A DNA stretch of 64,000 nt from Nocardiopsis sp. JB363 (GCF_900143625.1 NZ_FRFF01000135.1:124001-188000); one strand, 5' to 3'. Shown: positions 7,699 to 16,461, numbered from the stretch's first letter. Notes: generated by a model not told the origin, from the letters alone. Numbers and translations: made by a program.

Positions 7699-8946
7699 TC
7701 ACACCTCCAGTATCAGAGACGGGTCTCGGAAACGGTCGATCGGGGACAACGCGAGTAGGCGCTCGGAGAGTAGGGGAAGTTCGGCCAGGGTCTGGGCGGT
7801 CAACTCCTCGATAGCGCTGCGGTCGAGGCGGTTGCCTCGCTGTGCGATCCGGACACCGACGAACGACGGGTCGTCCAGGCGGTCACCGTTGCGCGACACG
7901 AGTACGACCTCGTTGGGTAGGCCGAACTTGGCGTGGATGCGGTCCGCCAGTTGCGCGGAGGCGAGCGTGTACAGCTTGCCGGTGTGGTGCACCGGGTTCT
8001 TTCCGGCCAGGGCCTCGACCCCCGCGCCGCCGCTGGCGGAGATCACTCCGTTGGCCTTGTTGCCGCGTCCGACGAGTCCGCAGTCGCCCTTGCCCAAGGA
8101 GGTGCCGAACGGCGCAAGATAGGCGCCGCTGCCGTGGTCCTTGGTGTTGACGCTCAGCCGCGTGAGCCACGGACGCTGTCGCACGGCCGGGTGTTCATTG
8201 ATGAAGCTGTCGAGGCGCTCATACGCTTCGCAGATCAGGGTCGTGTACTCACGGTGCGAGCCGACCGCATGGGGATACACCGGCAAGCAGACCGTCGCTT
8301 CCAGAACATCCGCCGCCCTGGTCAACATCACCTTGACGTCGGAACCCAGGCTGCTGATCGCATTCCTGAAGGAAGGGCTGTTGACGTGGTTCTCCACGTC
8401 GATTGCCAAGACGTCCAGAGGATCAGCCGGTGAGTAGGCGCTACAGAAGGCCGTGTCATTGGCCAGAGCGTTCACGGTGGCGAGGCGGCACTCGTCATGA
8501 GCCGAGGGACGGTAGAACGAGGCAGGATGGTCTACTCCGACACCTGCGGTGTTCTCCACGAAACTGCGCACGGAGCCGATGATCTGGTCGCAGCCGGTCG
8601 CTTCCACCAGCACGCTTTCGACCGTTGCTTTGAACAGGTCCTCGACGGGGAGGGCCTCGGTGCCCACCGCGCGCGTCACTTTGCCGAACAGGTAGGCGCT
8701 GATGGGCTTGCGGATCGTGTGGCCGCCGAAGCCGACCTCCGCCTCAGCGCCGACCAGGGCGACCTTGTCCACCCAGTGGTTCGGGACCGCGCCGAAGAGG
8801 TCGAGTCCGTGAAGCGAGTAGCGGCGGGAGAACTCCTCCGCGATGAGGTCGGCGAGCGAGTCAGGGTGGCCGATGCCTTTGCGTTCGACCACGTTGAAGC
8901 CGGAGCTTTCTGCGGGGAAATGCTCTTCTTGGTAGGTGAGGCGCAT
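7699..8946 (-). CDS. Archaeal-type methionine adenosyltransferase (S-adenosylmethionine synthetase)
   Basis: A 415-residue protein of the archaeal AdoMet synthetase family, which shares little sequence with bacterial MetK. Hallmarks are VERKGIGHPDS at residues 20-30, ALANDTAF at 160-167, LVGRGNKANGVIS at about 291-303 and AGKNPVHHTGKLY at 314-326; all match the archaeal family closely in order and spacing. It would make S-adenosylmethionine from ATP and methionine, or a relative of it if the substrate has changed. A clear AGAGGAG ribosome site lies 7 bases before the ATG. It is the first gene of a tight three-gene minus-strand operon and is transcribed away from an XRE regulator. A bacterial metK would be expected elsewhere in the genome, so this copy probably serves a special pathway. 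Confidence 0.88.
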   Translation of the reverse strand: MRLTYQEEHFPAESSGFNVVERKGIGHPDSLADLIAEEFSRRYSLHGLDLFGAVPNHWVDKVALVGAEAEVGFGGHTIRKPISAYLFGKVTRAVGTEALPVEDLFKATVESVLVEATGCDQIIGSVRSFVENTAGVGVDHPASFYRPSAHDECRLATVNALANDTAFCSAYSPADPLDVLAIDVENHVNSPSFRNAISSLGSDVKVMLTRAADVLEATVCLPVYPHAVGSHREYTTLICEAYERLDSFINEHPAVRQRPWLTRLSVNTKDHGSGAYLAPFGTSLGKGDCGLVGRGNKANGVISASGGAGVEALAGKNPVHHTGKLYTLASAQLADRIHAKFGLPNEVVLVSRNGDRLDDPSFVGVRIAQRGNRLDRSAIEELTAQTLAELPLLSERLLALSPIDRFRDPSLILEV

Positions 8947-9106
8947 GGACTGACTCCTCTTTGATCATGACCGTGAACGATCTCAAGGAATGCCTGGCAA
9001 CGGAGTTGGCCGGGCCCCCTTTTCGGGAAGGTTGGTGTTAGGAAGTTAAGGTCAGGTCCTCCACATGACCCGGAGAAAAAATCCGGGGTGTCCAGGAAGA
9101 ATCCCG
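8947..9106. promoter_or_regulatory. Divergent control region between archaeal-type MAT operon and XRE regulator
   Basis: This 160-base gap holds the start regions of both transcripts. Two dyads stand out: GGTCA-N11-TGACC at 9050-9070, and CCCGGA-gaaaaaa-TCCGGG at 9069-9087. The second can form a hairpin in the leader of the regulator and sits just before its AGGAAG ribosome site (9093-9098). Either could be the operator of the regulator itself. No sigma-70 promoter is convincing by eye. Confidence 0.4.
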
Positions 9107-10336
9107 ATGCCTCCGTATTCCCCTCAGCTCAGCCCTGGCCAGCGGGTCGCCTGGCACCGGCTTCGACGTGGCCTGTCACAGGAAGTGCTGGCCGGATTGG
9201 TCGGGCGAACTACTGACTGGTTGGGCAAGGTCGAGAACGACCGTGCACCCTTGGATCGACTTTCGGTGATCCGGTCGCTGGCCGATGCACTCGGTGTTCC
9301 GGTTTCCATGCTGATCGGAGATCGCCCGGACCAGGGCCATCATGGAAATCAACATGTGCATGTCGAGGAGATTCGATCGACCCTGATGGACTACCGGCAG
9401 ATCATGCCGGGGTTTCCGTTCGCAGTGAACAAGGAAGGGAAGCCTGACCTTCGCTTCCTTCGCAAACAGGTGGAAACGGTCATGGATGCTTACCAGGCAT
9501 CCGACTATGGCCGCGTTTTGCGTAGACTCCCTGACCTCCTTTCCCAGACCCAGGCCGCTGTGTGTGTATACGGGGGAGAACAGAGACGGAGTGCCGGAGC
9601 TCTACTCGCAATGGCATGTCAAGCGTGCGCGATGATCCTCACTAAGGTTGGAGAACCTGACCTGGCTTGGATCGCGACCGACAGAGGGATGAAAGCGGCC
9701 TTCGACTGCGACGACCTGGCTCTACAGGGCTCTCTGATGCGTTCGGGGGTGCACTCCCTCCATTCGCGAGGGCAACATGAGACGGCCGTCGCACTGACTG
9801 GGGAAGCCGTCTCGTACCTGCGTCGCGAACAGGGTGGTCGTCCCAGCACCGCGCGCCTGTTGTCCGTCTACGGCACCTTGTTGTTACCGGGAGCCGTGGC
9901 GGCGGCACGCCACGGGGATCGTGCCAGTGCGGTCGCATATCTGGACGAGGCCGAGCGCATCGCCTCTCGGTTGGGGCAAGATGCCAATCATTTGTGGACG
10001 GCGTTCGGGCCGACCAACGTGGTTCTACACAGAGTGACCGTTGCCGCCGGCTTGGGAGATCCCCGTGCTGTCCTCAAGTTGGGGGCCGGTGTCGATACCG
10101 CGGCGCTGCCACGGGAGAGACGGGTACGTCACCTCTTCGACGTGGCAGGGGCATTCACCAGCGTCAACGAGATCCCGTCGGCCATTGAGCGGATGCTGGA
10201 AGCGGAGAGGTTGGCAGCATCCCAAGTCCACCAGCACGTGATGAGCCATCAGATCGTGGGACGCATGATGCGGACCAAGACAGGTAGGCGGGACAGGAGG
10301 CTGGCGGATTTGGCCCATCGGATGGGGATGTTCTGA
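9107..10336 (+). CDS. XRE-family transcriptional regulator with TPR-like C-terminal domain
   Basis: A 409-residue regulator. Residues about 8-65 form a Cro/CI-type helix-turn-helix (LSPGQRVAWHRLRRGLSQEV, then LVGRTTDWLGKVENDRAP). Residues about 100-400 are helical and resemble the TPR-like sensor half of actinobacterial XRE regulators. ATG 9107 is preferred over ATG 9065: it has AGGAAG 8 bases upstream, while the upstream start would place a perfect hairpin inside the coding region. It is divergent from the three-gene MAT operon and 24 bases ahead of a Nudix gene, so it probably controls one or both. Regulators of this type in actinomycetes often pair with a DUF397 gene; a broken one lies downstream at about 10848-10987. 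Confidence 0.82.
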   Translation: MPPYSPQLSPGQRVAWHRLRRGLSQEVLAGLVGRTTDWLGKVENDRAPLDRLSVIRSLADALGVPVSMLIGDRPDQGHHGNQHVHVEEIRSTLMDYRQIMPGFPFAVNKEGKPDLRFLRKQVETVMDAYQASDYGRVLRRLPDLLSQTQAAVCVYGGEQRRSAGALLAMACQACAMILTKVGEPDLAWIATDRGMKAAFDCDDLALQGSLMRSGVHSLHSRGQHETAVALTGEAVSYLRREQGGRPSTARLLSVYGTLLLPGAVAAARHGDRASAVAYLDEAERIASRLGQDANHLWTAFGPTNVVLHRVTVAAGLGDPRAVLKLGAGVDTAALPRERRVRHLFDVAGAFTSVNEIPSAIERMLEAERLAASQVHQHVMSHQIVGRMMRTKTGRRDRRLADLAHRMGMF

Positions 10337-10360
10337 TTCGGAGACCGTTAGTGTCGGAGC

Positions 10361-10831
10361 ATGGTCTCTGATCCCACTGAATCCTTCGCTCGTCCCCGGG
10401 TTGCGGCCGGAGCCCTGTTCTTCGATGAGCGAGGTCGGGTGATGATGGTGGTCCCCACCTACAAGGACTATCTGGACATTCCCGGTGGCTACATCGAACA
10501 CGGAGAGACACCGACCCAGGCTGCGGTACGTGAGGTGAAGGAGGAACTGGGGATCGCCCCGCCAATCGGCCGACTTCTGGTCGTGGACTGGGCGCCCAAC
10601 CCCTCTGAAGGAGACAAACAGTTGTTCGTCTTCGATGGGGGAGTGCTCGGCCGGCAGTGGCTGGACCAGGTCGTCCTCGACCCGGCCGAACTGTCAGGGT
10701 ACGAGTTCCACGATGTGTCCTCAGCAGAGACGGTGACGATCCCCCGGCTCGCTCGCAGGATCGTTCAGGGGGACCGCGCCCGGCGTGAGGGGACCACGAT
10801 CTACCTGGAAAGTGGTGAGGTCGTCGCTTAA
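10361..10831 (+). CDS. Nudix hydrolase
   Basis: A 156-residue protein with a complete Nudix box Gx5Ex7REUxEExGU at residues 43-65 (Gly43, Glu49, Arg57, Glu58, Glu61, Glu62, Gly64). It should hydrolyse a nucleoside diphosphate linked to another group, with Mg2+ held by the box glutamates. The substrate cannot be read from the sequence. It lies 24 bases after the XRE regulator and is likely cotranscribed. Given the nearby nucleotide-using enzymes (AdoMet synthetase, GluRS-like protein, AlkP-type hydrolase), a clean-up or biosynthetic role with a nucleotide intermediate is possible, but this is inference. Confidence 0.85.
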   Translation: MVSDPTESFARPRVAAGALFFDERGRVMMVVPTYKDYLDIPGGYIEHGETPTQAAVREVKEELGIAPPIGRLLVVDWAPNPSEGDKQLFVFDGGVLGRQWLDQVVLDPAELSGYEFHDVSSAETVTIPRLARRIVQGDRARREGTTIYLESGEVVA

Positions 10832-10847
10832 CGGGTTGCCGGTGGCT

Positions 10848-10987
10848 GTGCAAGATGGTCTCTACGAAGGTGCTCCACTCCTCGCGAGTGAAGGACAGGT
10901 GGCCCGACTCCCTGTTTCGGGTGTTCCGCACATCGGCCCCGGCCTGGTGCTCTCGGCTTCGACGCACTCGTTGAATCTCCGGGAAAT
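10848..10987 (-). pseudogene. Frameshifted DUF397 gene remnant
   Basis: On the minus strand one frame reads FNECVEAE (codons 10975-10952), the conserved middle of DUF397 proteins. The next frame reads EHQAGADVRNTRNRES and then GHLSFTREEWSTFVETI (down to about 10852), the conserved end. The two join at a GAGAG at 10950-10954: removing one AG pair restores NECVEAEHQAG, the expected family sequence. Upstream the frame soon meets a stop and the usual W-K-S-S-Y-S start is not recognisable; downstream it runs on without a stop into antisense of the Nudix gene. DUF397 genes usually accompany XRE regulators like the one at 9107. Confidence 0.6.
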
Positions 10988-11150
10988 CGGATCGCCGCGC
11001 CGGCACGATCTGGTCGGTGATCAACCACAGGAAGGGAGCCTCGGCCCTGCTCATAAGACCGGCGGGACCTACGCCTGATCTACAAGGACCGGGCCGACTC
11101 TCTGGGTGAACGGGTGCCTTGAACCCAGGGAAGGAAGGGAACTCAACGAC

Positions 11151-11690
11151 ATGAGCATGATCGAGTACGAGGCCAAGGTCTTGGACATCGACCCCGAACA
11201 GGTGGCCCGGACCATTCTCGACAAGGGCGGTGCCGACCTGGGCGAGGTGCTTCAGCGGCGCTACGTGTATGACATCGAACCTGGCGACGCGTCCCGGTGG
11301 GCGCGTCTACGCGACACCGGCAGCCAGGTCACGCTCACGGTGAAGGAGATCGACTCGGACGCCATCGGCGGCACCCGCGAGACCGAGACGGAAGTCGGCG
11401 ACTTCGAGACCGCCAACACGTTGCTGGGCAAGCTCGGTTACGCCCCCAAGGCCTACCAGGAGAACCGGCGCCACAGCTTCACGCTGGAAGGTGCCCAGTT
11501 GGAGATCGACACCTGGCCGCGTATCCCCGTGTATCTGGAGATCGAGGCAGATAGCCGGACCGAGGTGGTGCGAGTTGCCGCGCTGCTCGGATTCGATGAG
11601 TCGTCCCTGACAGGTGAGAACACCACGAAGGTCTACGACCGCTACGGCATCGACCTGTCCGGTATCCCGGATCTACGCTTCGACTCCTGA
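11151..11690 (+). CDS. CYTH domain protein (class IV adenylyl cyclase / triphosphatase-like)
   Basis: A 179-residue protein with the CYTH signature ExExK at residues 5-9 (EYEAK), followed by alternating strands with conserved charged residues: RRYVYD, RWARLRDTG and VTLTVKE. CYTH enzymes form a beta-barrel tunnel that binds triphosphate groups. Members include CyaB-type adenylyl cyclases, thiamine triphosphatases and inorganic triphosphatases; nothing here selects among them. ATG 11151 follows a purine-rich AAGGAAGGGA at 11131-11140, while an upstream in-frame start at 11106 would add a non-conserved tail. It stands alone, separated by about 95 bases from a Uma2-type gene. Confidence 0.82.
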   Translation: MSMIEYEAKVLDIDPEQVARTILDKGGADLGEVLQRRYVYDIEPGDASRWARLRDTGSQVTLTVKEIDSDAIGGTRETETEVGDFETANTLLGKLGYAPKAYQENRRHSFTLEGAQLEIDTWPRIPVYLEIEADSRTEVVRVAALLGFDESSLTGENTTKVYDRYGIDLSGIPDLRFDS

Positions 11691-11786
11691 GGAGGGTTGG
11701 TCGCTGCCCCCGGCTTTCGTTCCGACGCTTGCCGGGCCGGGGTCATGACTCATGGCGCCGATTCTTGGCACCGCTCAAGGAGCCGC

Positions 11787-12389
11787 ATGACCATCGCCGA
11801 ACATCGCTCACCACCCGAGACCCCGGCGCTCCCGATGAGCCCTGAATTGTTCGAGCGCTTGGCCCGGCAGGCGTTCGAGGCCGACCGCGTTCGCATGGAG
11901 ATGTTCAACGGGAAGGTCTGGGTCCACAAGGCGACCGAGGGGGCGCACGCCGGAATCCTCACGTGGTTGATGCGCGGGTTCATCGCTCATCGTCCCGACC
12001 TCGACCTCATCACCAGTGGGTTGGGGCTCAAGGTCGATACCTACCGCAAAGGTCGGGCCCGCCCTGACGGGATCCTCGCTCCGGTCGGCCATTTCGACGA
12101 CGCGGGTGTATGGGCCGACCCCGAAGGTGTCCTCGCCGTTGTCGAAGTGACCTCCTGGGACGCTGACACCCACGCCCGGGACCGTGTCGAGAAGCCCGCC
12201 GCCTACGCGGCGACGGACATCGGCGTCTACCTGCTGGTGGATCGCGACGCCAACGCACTCGTGGTCCACAGCCGCCCCGTTCAGGGTCAGTACCTGGACC
12301 GCAGCACTCATCCCTACGGCGAGGCCGTCCCGATCCCGGGTACCGGGGTCGTCCTGGGCACCGAGCCGCTCAAACGCTTCGCCCGCTGA
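11787..12389 (+). CDS. Uma2-family putative endonuclease (DUF820)
   Basis: A 200-residue protein with the PD-(D/E)XK-type arrangement of the Uma2 family: Asp94 in ARPDGILAP, Glu120 in AVVEVTSWD, and a Lys near 136 in DRVEKPAAYA. The hydrophobic IGVYLLVDRD that follows is also typical. The start at 11787 has AAGGAG 6 bases upstream. The family is widespread in cyanobacteria and actinobacteria, often in many copies. Nuclease activity is predicted from the fold and its biological role is unsettled. It converges on the flippase-like gene at 12623; the 233 bases between hold no gene I can see. Confidence 0.82.
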   Translation: MTIAEHRSPPETPALPMSPELFERLARQAFEADRVRMEMFNGKVWVHKATEGAHAGILTWLMRGFIAHRPDLDLITSGLGLKVDTYRKGRARPDGILAPVGHFDDAGVWADPEGVLAVVEVTSWDADTHARDRVEKPAAYAATDIGVYLLVDRDANALVVHSRPVQGQYLDRSTHPYGEAVPIPGTGVVLGTEPLKRFAR

Positions 12390-12622
12390 TGGCCGAGGGC
12401 CGCGTGCGCGGGGTACGCCCGCTCACGTGAGCACCTCCGGAGCTCGGGAGCCGATCTCTGTCGTGGAAGTTCGTACCTGTAGGGCTCCGGGCAACACCAG
12501 GTACAGGGTTCTGGGCATGGCCCGAGTCGAGGGGCGCAGCACGCGAACGAGCCGCTGCTCGGCGACCTTCGGGGCAGGGTCGGTGACCGAGCGGTGGGCG
12601 ACGGTGACGGGACTTCACCCGA

Positions 12623-13570
12623 TCAGGCCGGGTCGTGCGCGGCTGGTCGGATCGAGGAGCGGGACAGCAACAGCGACAGACCCGCCCAGCCCACATCCGC
12701 CACGGTCATCACCAGGCGGGACAACACCGCCACCACCAGGGCCGCGCCCGCGTCCACCACCGGGGCCAGCGCGACCACCAACACCACCTCGCGCACCCCG
12801 AGCCCGGCCGGGGCGAACACCACCAGCAGACCCAGGGTCCAGGCCAGCGCGTAGGCGCCCACCGCCGGACCGATCGAGGCCAGGGCGTTCCCACCCACCG
12901 CCCAGGTCAGAAGCCACACGTGCGCGCCCAAGGGCACCCACGCCACCAGGGTCCACCCCACCGAGGCGGCCACGGCGCCCCCGCTGATCCGCAGTGGACC
13001 GGCCTCGGCCACCTCTCGGAAGCGGGCGAAGGGCCGTGCGGCCAGCCCGATGCCCCACCCCAACACCCGTGGGTGCAGGCAGGCGAGCAACACCGGGGCG
13101 GCGGCCAGCGCCCACCACCAGCGGCGGGCCGCCTCCGCCGATGACAGTGGCAGCGCCACCGCCGCCACGGCCAGACTCACCGCCACCGTCACCGCGATCG
13201 CCACCAGGGTGGCCGCCGCACCACGTGAGCGGGGCACGTTCCAGTCCCGGGCCAGTTCCACCTGGGCGACGAAGGCCCACACCGAACCCGGCAGGTACTT
13301 GCCGAGCTGACCGACGAACATCACGCGTGCGGCCACCGTACGTGGCAGTGGTGAACCCAGCCCGGCCAGGAGCGAACGCCAGGCCAGCATCTGCGCGGCC
13401 AACCCCAGCATCCCGGCCAGGACGGCGGTCGGCAGTACCCACAGGGGGAGTTCGGCGACGGCCTCGCGCGCCTGATTCCAGTTCGCGTACAAGGCGATCC
13501 CGGCGCAGGCGCACACCACCAGCAGCAGGGTGAGCCGCACCCACGTGTTACGTCGAAGCCGAGTCAGCAC
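12623..13570 (-). CDS. Flippase-like integral membrane protein (lysylphosphatidylglycerol synthase TM family)
   Basis: A 315-residue polytopic protein with about eight hydrophobic segments, starting RRNTWVRLTLLLVVCACAGI. Conserved marks of the LPG synthase transmembrane family (UPF0104) are VGQLGKYLPGSVWAF near residues 86-100 and VFAPAGLGVREVVL near 250-265, the latter a recognised family block. Related proteins flip lipids or lipid-linked sugars across the inner membrane. The C-terminal aminoacyl-transferase domain of MprF is absent, so this is the short form. It is divergent from fbiC with about 140 bases between. A longer frame on the same strand (12615-13544) is a shadow of it. Confidence 0.8.
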   Translation of the reverse strand: MLTRLRRNTWVRLTLLLVVCACAGIALYANWNQAREAVAELPLWVLPTAVLAGMLGLAAQMLAWRSLLAGLGSPLPRTVAARVMFVGQLGKYLPGSVWAFVAQVELARDWNVPRSRGAAATLVAIAVTVAVSLAVAAVALPLSSAEAARRWWWALAAAPVLLACLHPRVLGWGIGLAARPFARFREVAEAGPLRISGGAVAASVGWTLVAWVPLGAHVWLLTWAVGGNALASIGPAVGAYALAWTLGLLVVFAPAGLGVREVVLVVALAPVVDAGAALVVAVLSRLVMTVADVGWAGLSLLLSRSSIRPAAHDPA

Positions 13571-13708
13571 CCGGCCAGCCTAACGGCGCGCACCCGACCG
13601 AACCGGGTTGTCCACAGGCCGACCCCCCGCCCGGTCATCCCACCTTTCCGGGGGATCAGCGGGTGGCGGCCAGGATCCGTGAAAGACCGACGCGTAGGGT
13701 GGGCCGGT

Positions 13709-16336
13709 ATGAGCGGTGCGAACGACCCGGAGCCCATCCCCACGCCCACGGCGTCCGCCATGCGCAGGGCGCTGGCCCGAGCGCGTGACGGCAAGACCCT
13801 GGACCCCACCGAAGCCGAGATCCTCCTGCACGCCCGTGGCGAAGACCTCGACCTCCTCCTCGACCACGCCGGACGGGTACGCGACGCCGGCCTGGAAGCC
13901 TCCGGGCGCGGAAACGTCATCACCTACAGCCGCAAGGTCTTCGTGCCATTGACCCGACTGTGTCGGGACCGCTGCCACTACTGCACCTTCGCCACGGTCC
14001 CCGGCCGGCTCGAATCCCCCTACATGTCCCCGGACGAGGTTCTGGAGATCGCCCGCAAGGGCGCCGAGATGGGCTGCAAGGAAGTCCTCATCACCCTGGG
14101 CGACCGCCCCGAGGACCGGTGGAAGCAGGCCGCCGAATGGCTCGACTCGCGCGGCTACGACGACACCCTCTCGTACGTGCGCGCCATGGCGATCATGATC
14201 CTGGAGGAGACCGGCCTGCTGCCGCACCTCAACCCCGGGGTGCTCACCTGGTCGGACTTCCAACGCCTCAAGCCGGTCTCACCCTCGATGGGCATGATGC
14301 TGGAGACCACCTCCCGGCGCCTGTTCGAGGAGAAGGGCCAGGCCCACTACGGCAGCCCCGACAAGGACCCGGCCGTCCGGTTGCGCGCCCTGGAGGACGC
14401 CGGTCGCTCCAGTGTCCCCTTCACCACCGGCCTGCTGCTGGGCATCGGCGAGACGCTCGCCGACCGGGCGCACTCGATCTTCGCGATGCGCGGGGTCTCC
14501 CGCCGCTACGGCGGCCTCCAAGAGGTCATCGTGCAGAACTTCCGCGCCAAGCCGGACACCGCGATGATGCACCGCCCCGACGCCGAACGCGAGGAGATGG
14601 CCGCCACCATCGCCGTCACCCGCCTGGTCATGGGGCCCAAGGCGCACATCCAGGCACCGCCCAACCTCATCGGCGCGGAGGACGGGAGCGTGGACGAGTA
14701 CGCGCTGATGATCCGCGCGGGTATCGACGACTGGGGCGGGGTCTCCCCGCTCACCGCCGACCACGTCAACCCCGAACGCCCCTGGCCCCAGATCGACGAC
14801 CTCGCCGCCCGTACGGCGGCCCAGGGCTTCACGCTCCGCGAGCGCCTCACCGTCTACCCCGAGTACATCCGGGCCGGCGAACCCTGGATCGACCCGCGCG
14901 TGCGCGCGCACGTCGACGCCCTGGTGGACCCCGAGACCGGCCTGGCCCGCGAGGACGCACCCCTGGTGGGCCGCCCCTGGCAGGCGCCCGAGGCGGTCAT
15001 GGTCTCCTCGGGCCGCACTGACCTGCACACCGACATCGACACCGAGGGCCGTACCGAGGACCGGCGAAGTGACTTCGACGCGGTCTACGGGGACTGGGAC
15101 GAACTCACCCCCATCGTCGACCGCCAAGGCGCGGTGCCCCGTCGGACGGACCCCGAGATCGCCGCCGCCCTGCGCAGCGCCGAACGCGACCCCGCCGGGT
15201 TGAGCGACGCCGAGGCGCTCGCCCTGCTGCACGCCGACGGCGACGCCCTGGAGGCCTTCACCGGTCTGGCCGACCGGGTCCGCCGTGACACCGTCGGTGA
15301 CGACGTCACCTACGTCGTCACCAGGAACATCAACTTCACCAACGTCTGTTACACCGGCTGCCGGTTCTGCGCCTTCGCCCAGCGTCGCACCGACGCGGAC
15401 GCCTACACGCTCTCCCTGGACCAGGTCGCCGACCGCGCGGAGGAAGCGTGGAAGGCGGGCGCCACCGAGGTGTGCATGCAGGGTGGCATCCACCCGGATC
15501 TGCCCGGCACCGCCTACTTCGACATCGCCGCGGCCGTCCGCGAACGCGTCCCGGACATGCACGTCCACGCGTTCAGCCCGATGGAGGTCGTCAACGGCGC
15601 CGCCCGCACGAACATGTCGGTCCGGGACTGGCTGACCCGCGCCCGCGAGTCCGGCCTCGGCTCCATCCCCGGCACCGCCGCGGAGATCCTCGACGACGAG
15701 ATCCGGTGGGTCCTGACCAAGGGCAAGCTGCCCGCCTCGGAGTGGGTCGACGTCATCACCAACGCGCACGACCTGGGGATCCCCACCACGTCCACGATGA
15801 TGTACGGGCACGTGGATTCCCCACACCACTGGGTGGCGCACATCAAGCTGCTGCGTTCCCTCCAGGAACGGTCCCGTGAACGCAACGGCCGGCCCGGTTT
15901 CACCGAGTTCGTGCTGCTGCCGTTCGTGCACACCAGTGCCCCGATCTACCTGGCGGGGCTGGCCCGTACCGGTCCCACCGTGCGGGAGAACCGTGCGGTG
16001 CACGCCCTGGCCCGGCTGCTGCTGCACGGGCAGATCGACAACATCCAGGGTTCCTGGGTCAAGCTCGCCGAGGGCACCTTCCGGCAGTTGCTCCAGGGCG
16101 GTGTCAACGACGTGGGCGGCACCCTCATGGAGGAGACCATCAGTCGGATGGCGGGTTCCGGGCAGGGTTCGTACAAGACGATCAGCGACATCAAGGCCCT
16201 GGTGGAGCCGACGGGCCGCCCGGTGCGCCAGCGCACCACCACCTACGGTCCGGTTCCGGAGGAACGCCAGAAGGTGGCCGAGGCCAGCGACGGTGTCGCC
16301 CCGAGCATCCTGCGCCGCGGCCTCCCGGTGGTCTGA
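13709..16336 (+). CDS. fbiC: Bifunctional FO synthase (7,8-didemethyl-8-hydroxy-5-deazariboflavin synthase)
   Basis: An 875-residue fusion of the CofG and CofH radical-SAM enzymes, the normal form in actinobacteria, which together build the FO chromophore of coenzyme F420 from tyrosine and 5-amino-6-ribitylaminouracil. Both halves keep the CX3CX2C iron-sulfur motif: CRDRCHYC with cysteines 85, 89 and 92, and CYTGCRFC with cysteines 547, 551 and 554. ATG 13709 is chosen; a GTG 30 bases upstream is in frame but adds nothing conserved. A strong hairpin terminator follows the stop. FbiA and FbiB, the later steps, lie about 3-5 kb further on in the opposite orientation. Confidence 0.96.
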   Translation: MSGANDPEPIPTPTASAMRRALARARDGKTLDPTEAEILLHARGEDLDLLLDHAGRVRDAGLEASGRGNVITYSRKVFVPLTRLCRDRCHYCTFATVPGRLESPYMSPDEVLEIARKGAEMGCKEVLITLGDRPEDRWKQAAEWLDSRGYDDTLSYVRAMAIMILEETGLLPHLNPGVLTWSDFQRLKPVSPSMGMMLETTSRRLFEEKGQAHYGSPDKDPAVRLRALEDAGRSSVPFTTGLLLGIGETLADRAHSIFAMRGVSRRYGGLQEVIVQNFRAKPDTAMMHRPDAEREEMAATIAVTRLVMGPKAHIQAPPNLIGAEDGSVDEYALMIRAGIDDWGGVSPLTADHVNPERPWPQIDDLAARTAAQGFTLRERLTVYPEYIRAGEPWIDPRVRAHVDALVDPETGLAREDAPLVGRPWQAPEAVMVSSGRTDLHTDIDTEGRTEDRRSDFDAVYGDWDELTPIVDRQGAVPRRTDPEIAAALRSAERDPAGLSDAEALALLHADGDALEAFTGLADRVRRDTVGDDVTYVVTRNINFTNVCYTGCRFCAFAQRRTDADAYTLSLDQVADRAEEAWKAGATEVCMQGGIHPDLPGTAYFDIAAAVRERVPDMHVHAFSPMEVVNGAARTNMSVRDWLTRARESGLGSIPGTAAEILDDEIRWVLTKGKLPASEWVDVITNAHDLGIPTTSTMMYGHVDSPHHWVAHIKLLRSLQERSRERNGRPGFTEFVLLPFVHTSAPIYLAGLARTGPTVRENRAVHALARLLLHGQIDNIQGSWVKLAEGTFRQLLQGGVNDVGGTLMEETISRMAGSGQGSYKTISDIKALVEPTGRPVRQRTTTYGPVPEERQKVAEASDGVAPSILRRGLPVV

Positions 16337-16348
16337 GGTCCGAACCCG

Positions 16349-16384
16349 AAGGGGCGGGACGCCGGTGATGGCGTCCCGCCCCTT
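16349..16384. terminator. Hairpin terminator between fbiC and chitinase
   Basis: A perfect 15-bp stem (AAGGGGCGGGACGCC with its complement) and a 6-base loop ggtgat, 12 bases after the fbiC stop and before the convergent chitinase stop. It can serve both strands. There is no long T run, as is common in high-GC actinobacteria. Confidence 0.8.
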
Positions 16385-16461
16385 GTGGTGTGCGGCCCCG
16401 GGATGGGAGGCGCGGGCCGCACGGGGACGCGGGTGGGAGTGGTCCCGCGGATCGTCCTTTT

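Noticed and set aside
10164..11054. A 296-codon minus-strand frame across the Nudix gene
   Set aside because: Only about 40 residues resemble DUF397; the rest is antisense to the Nudix and XRE genes. Kept only as a DUF397 remnant.
12390..12622. Plus-strand frame running from the Uma2 gene into the flippase gene (12184-12987)
   Set aside because: Low-complexity Pro/Arg/Thr translation, typical of a GC-rich shadow frame.
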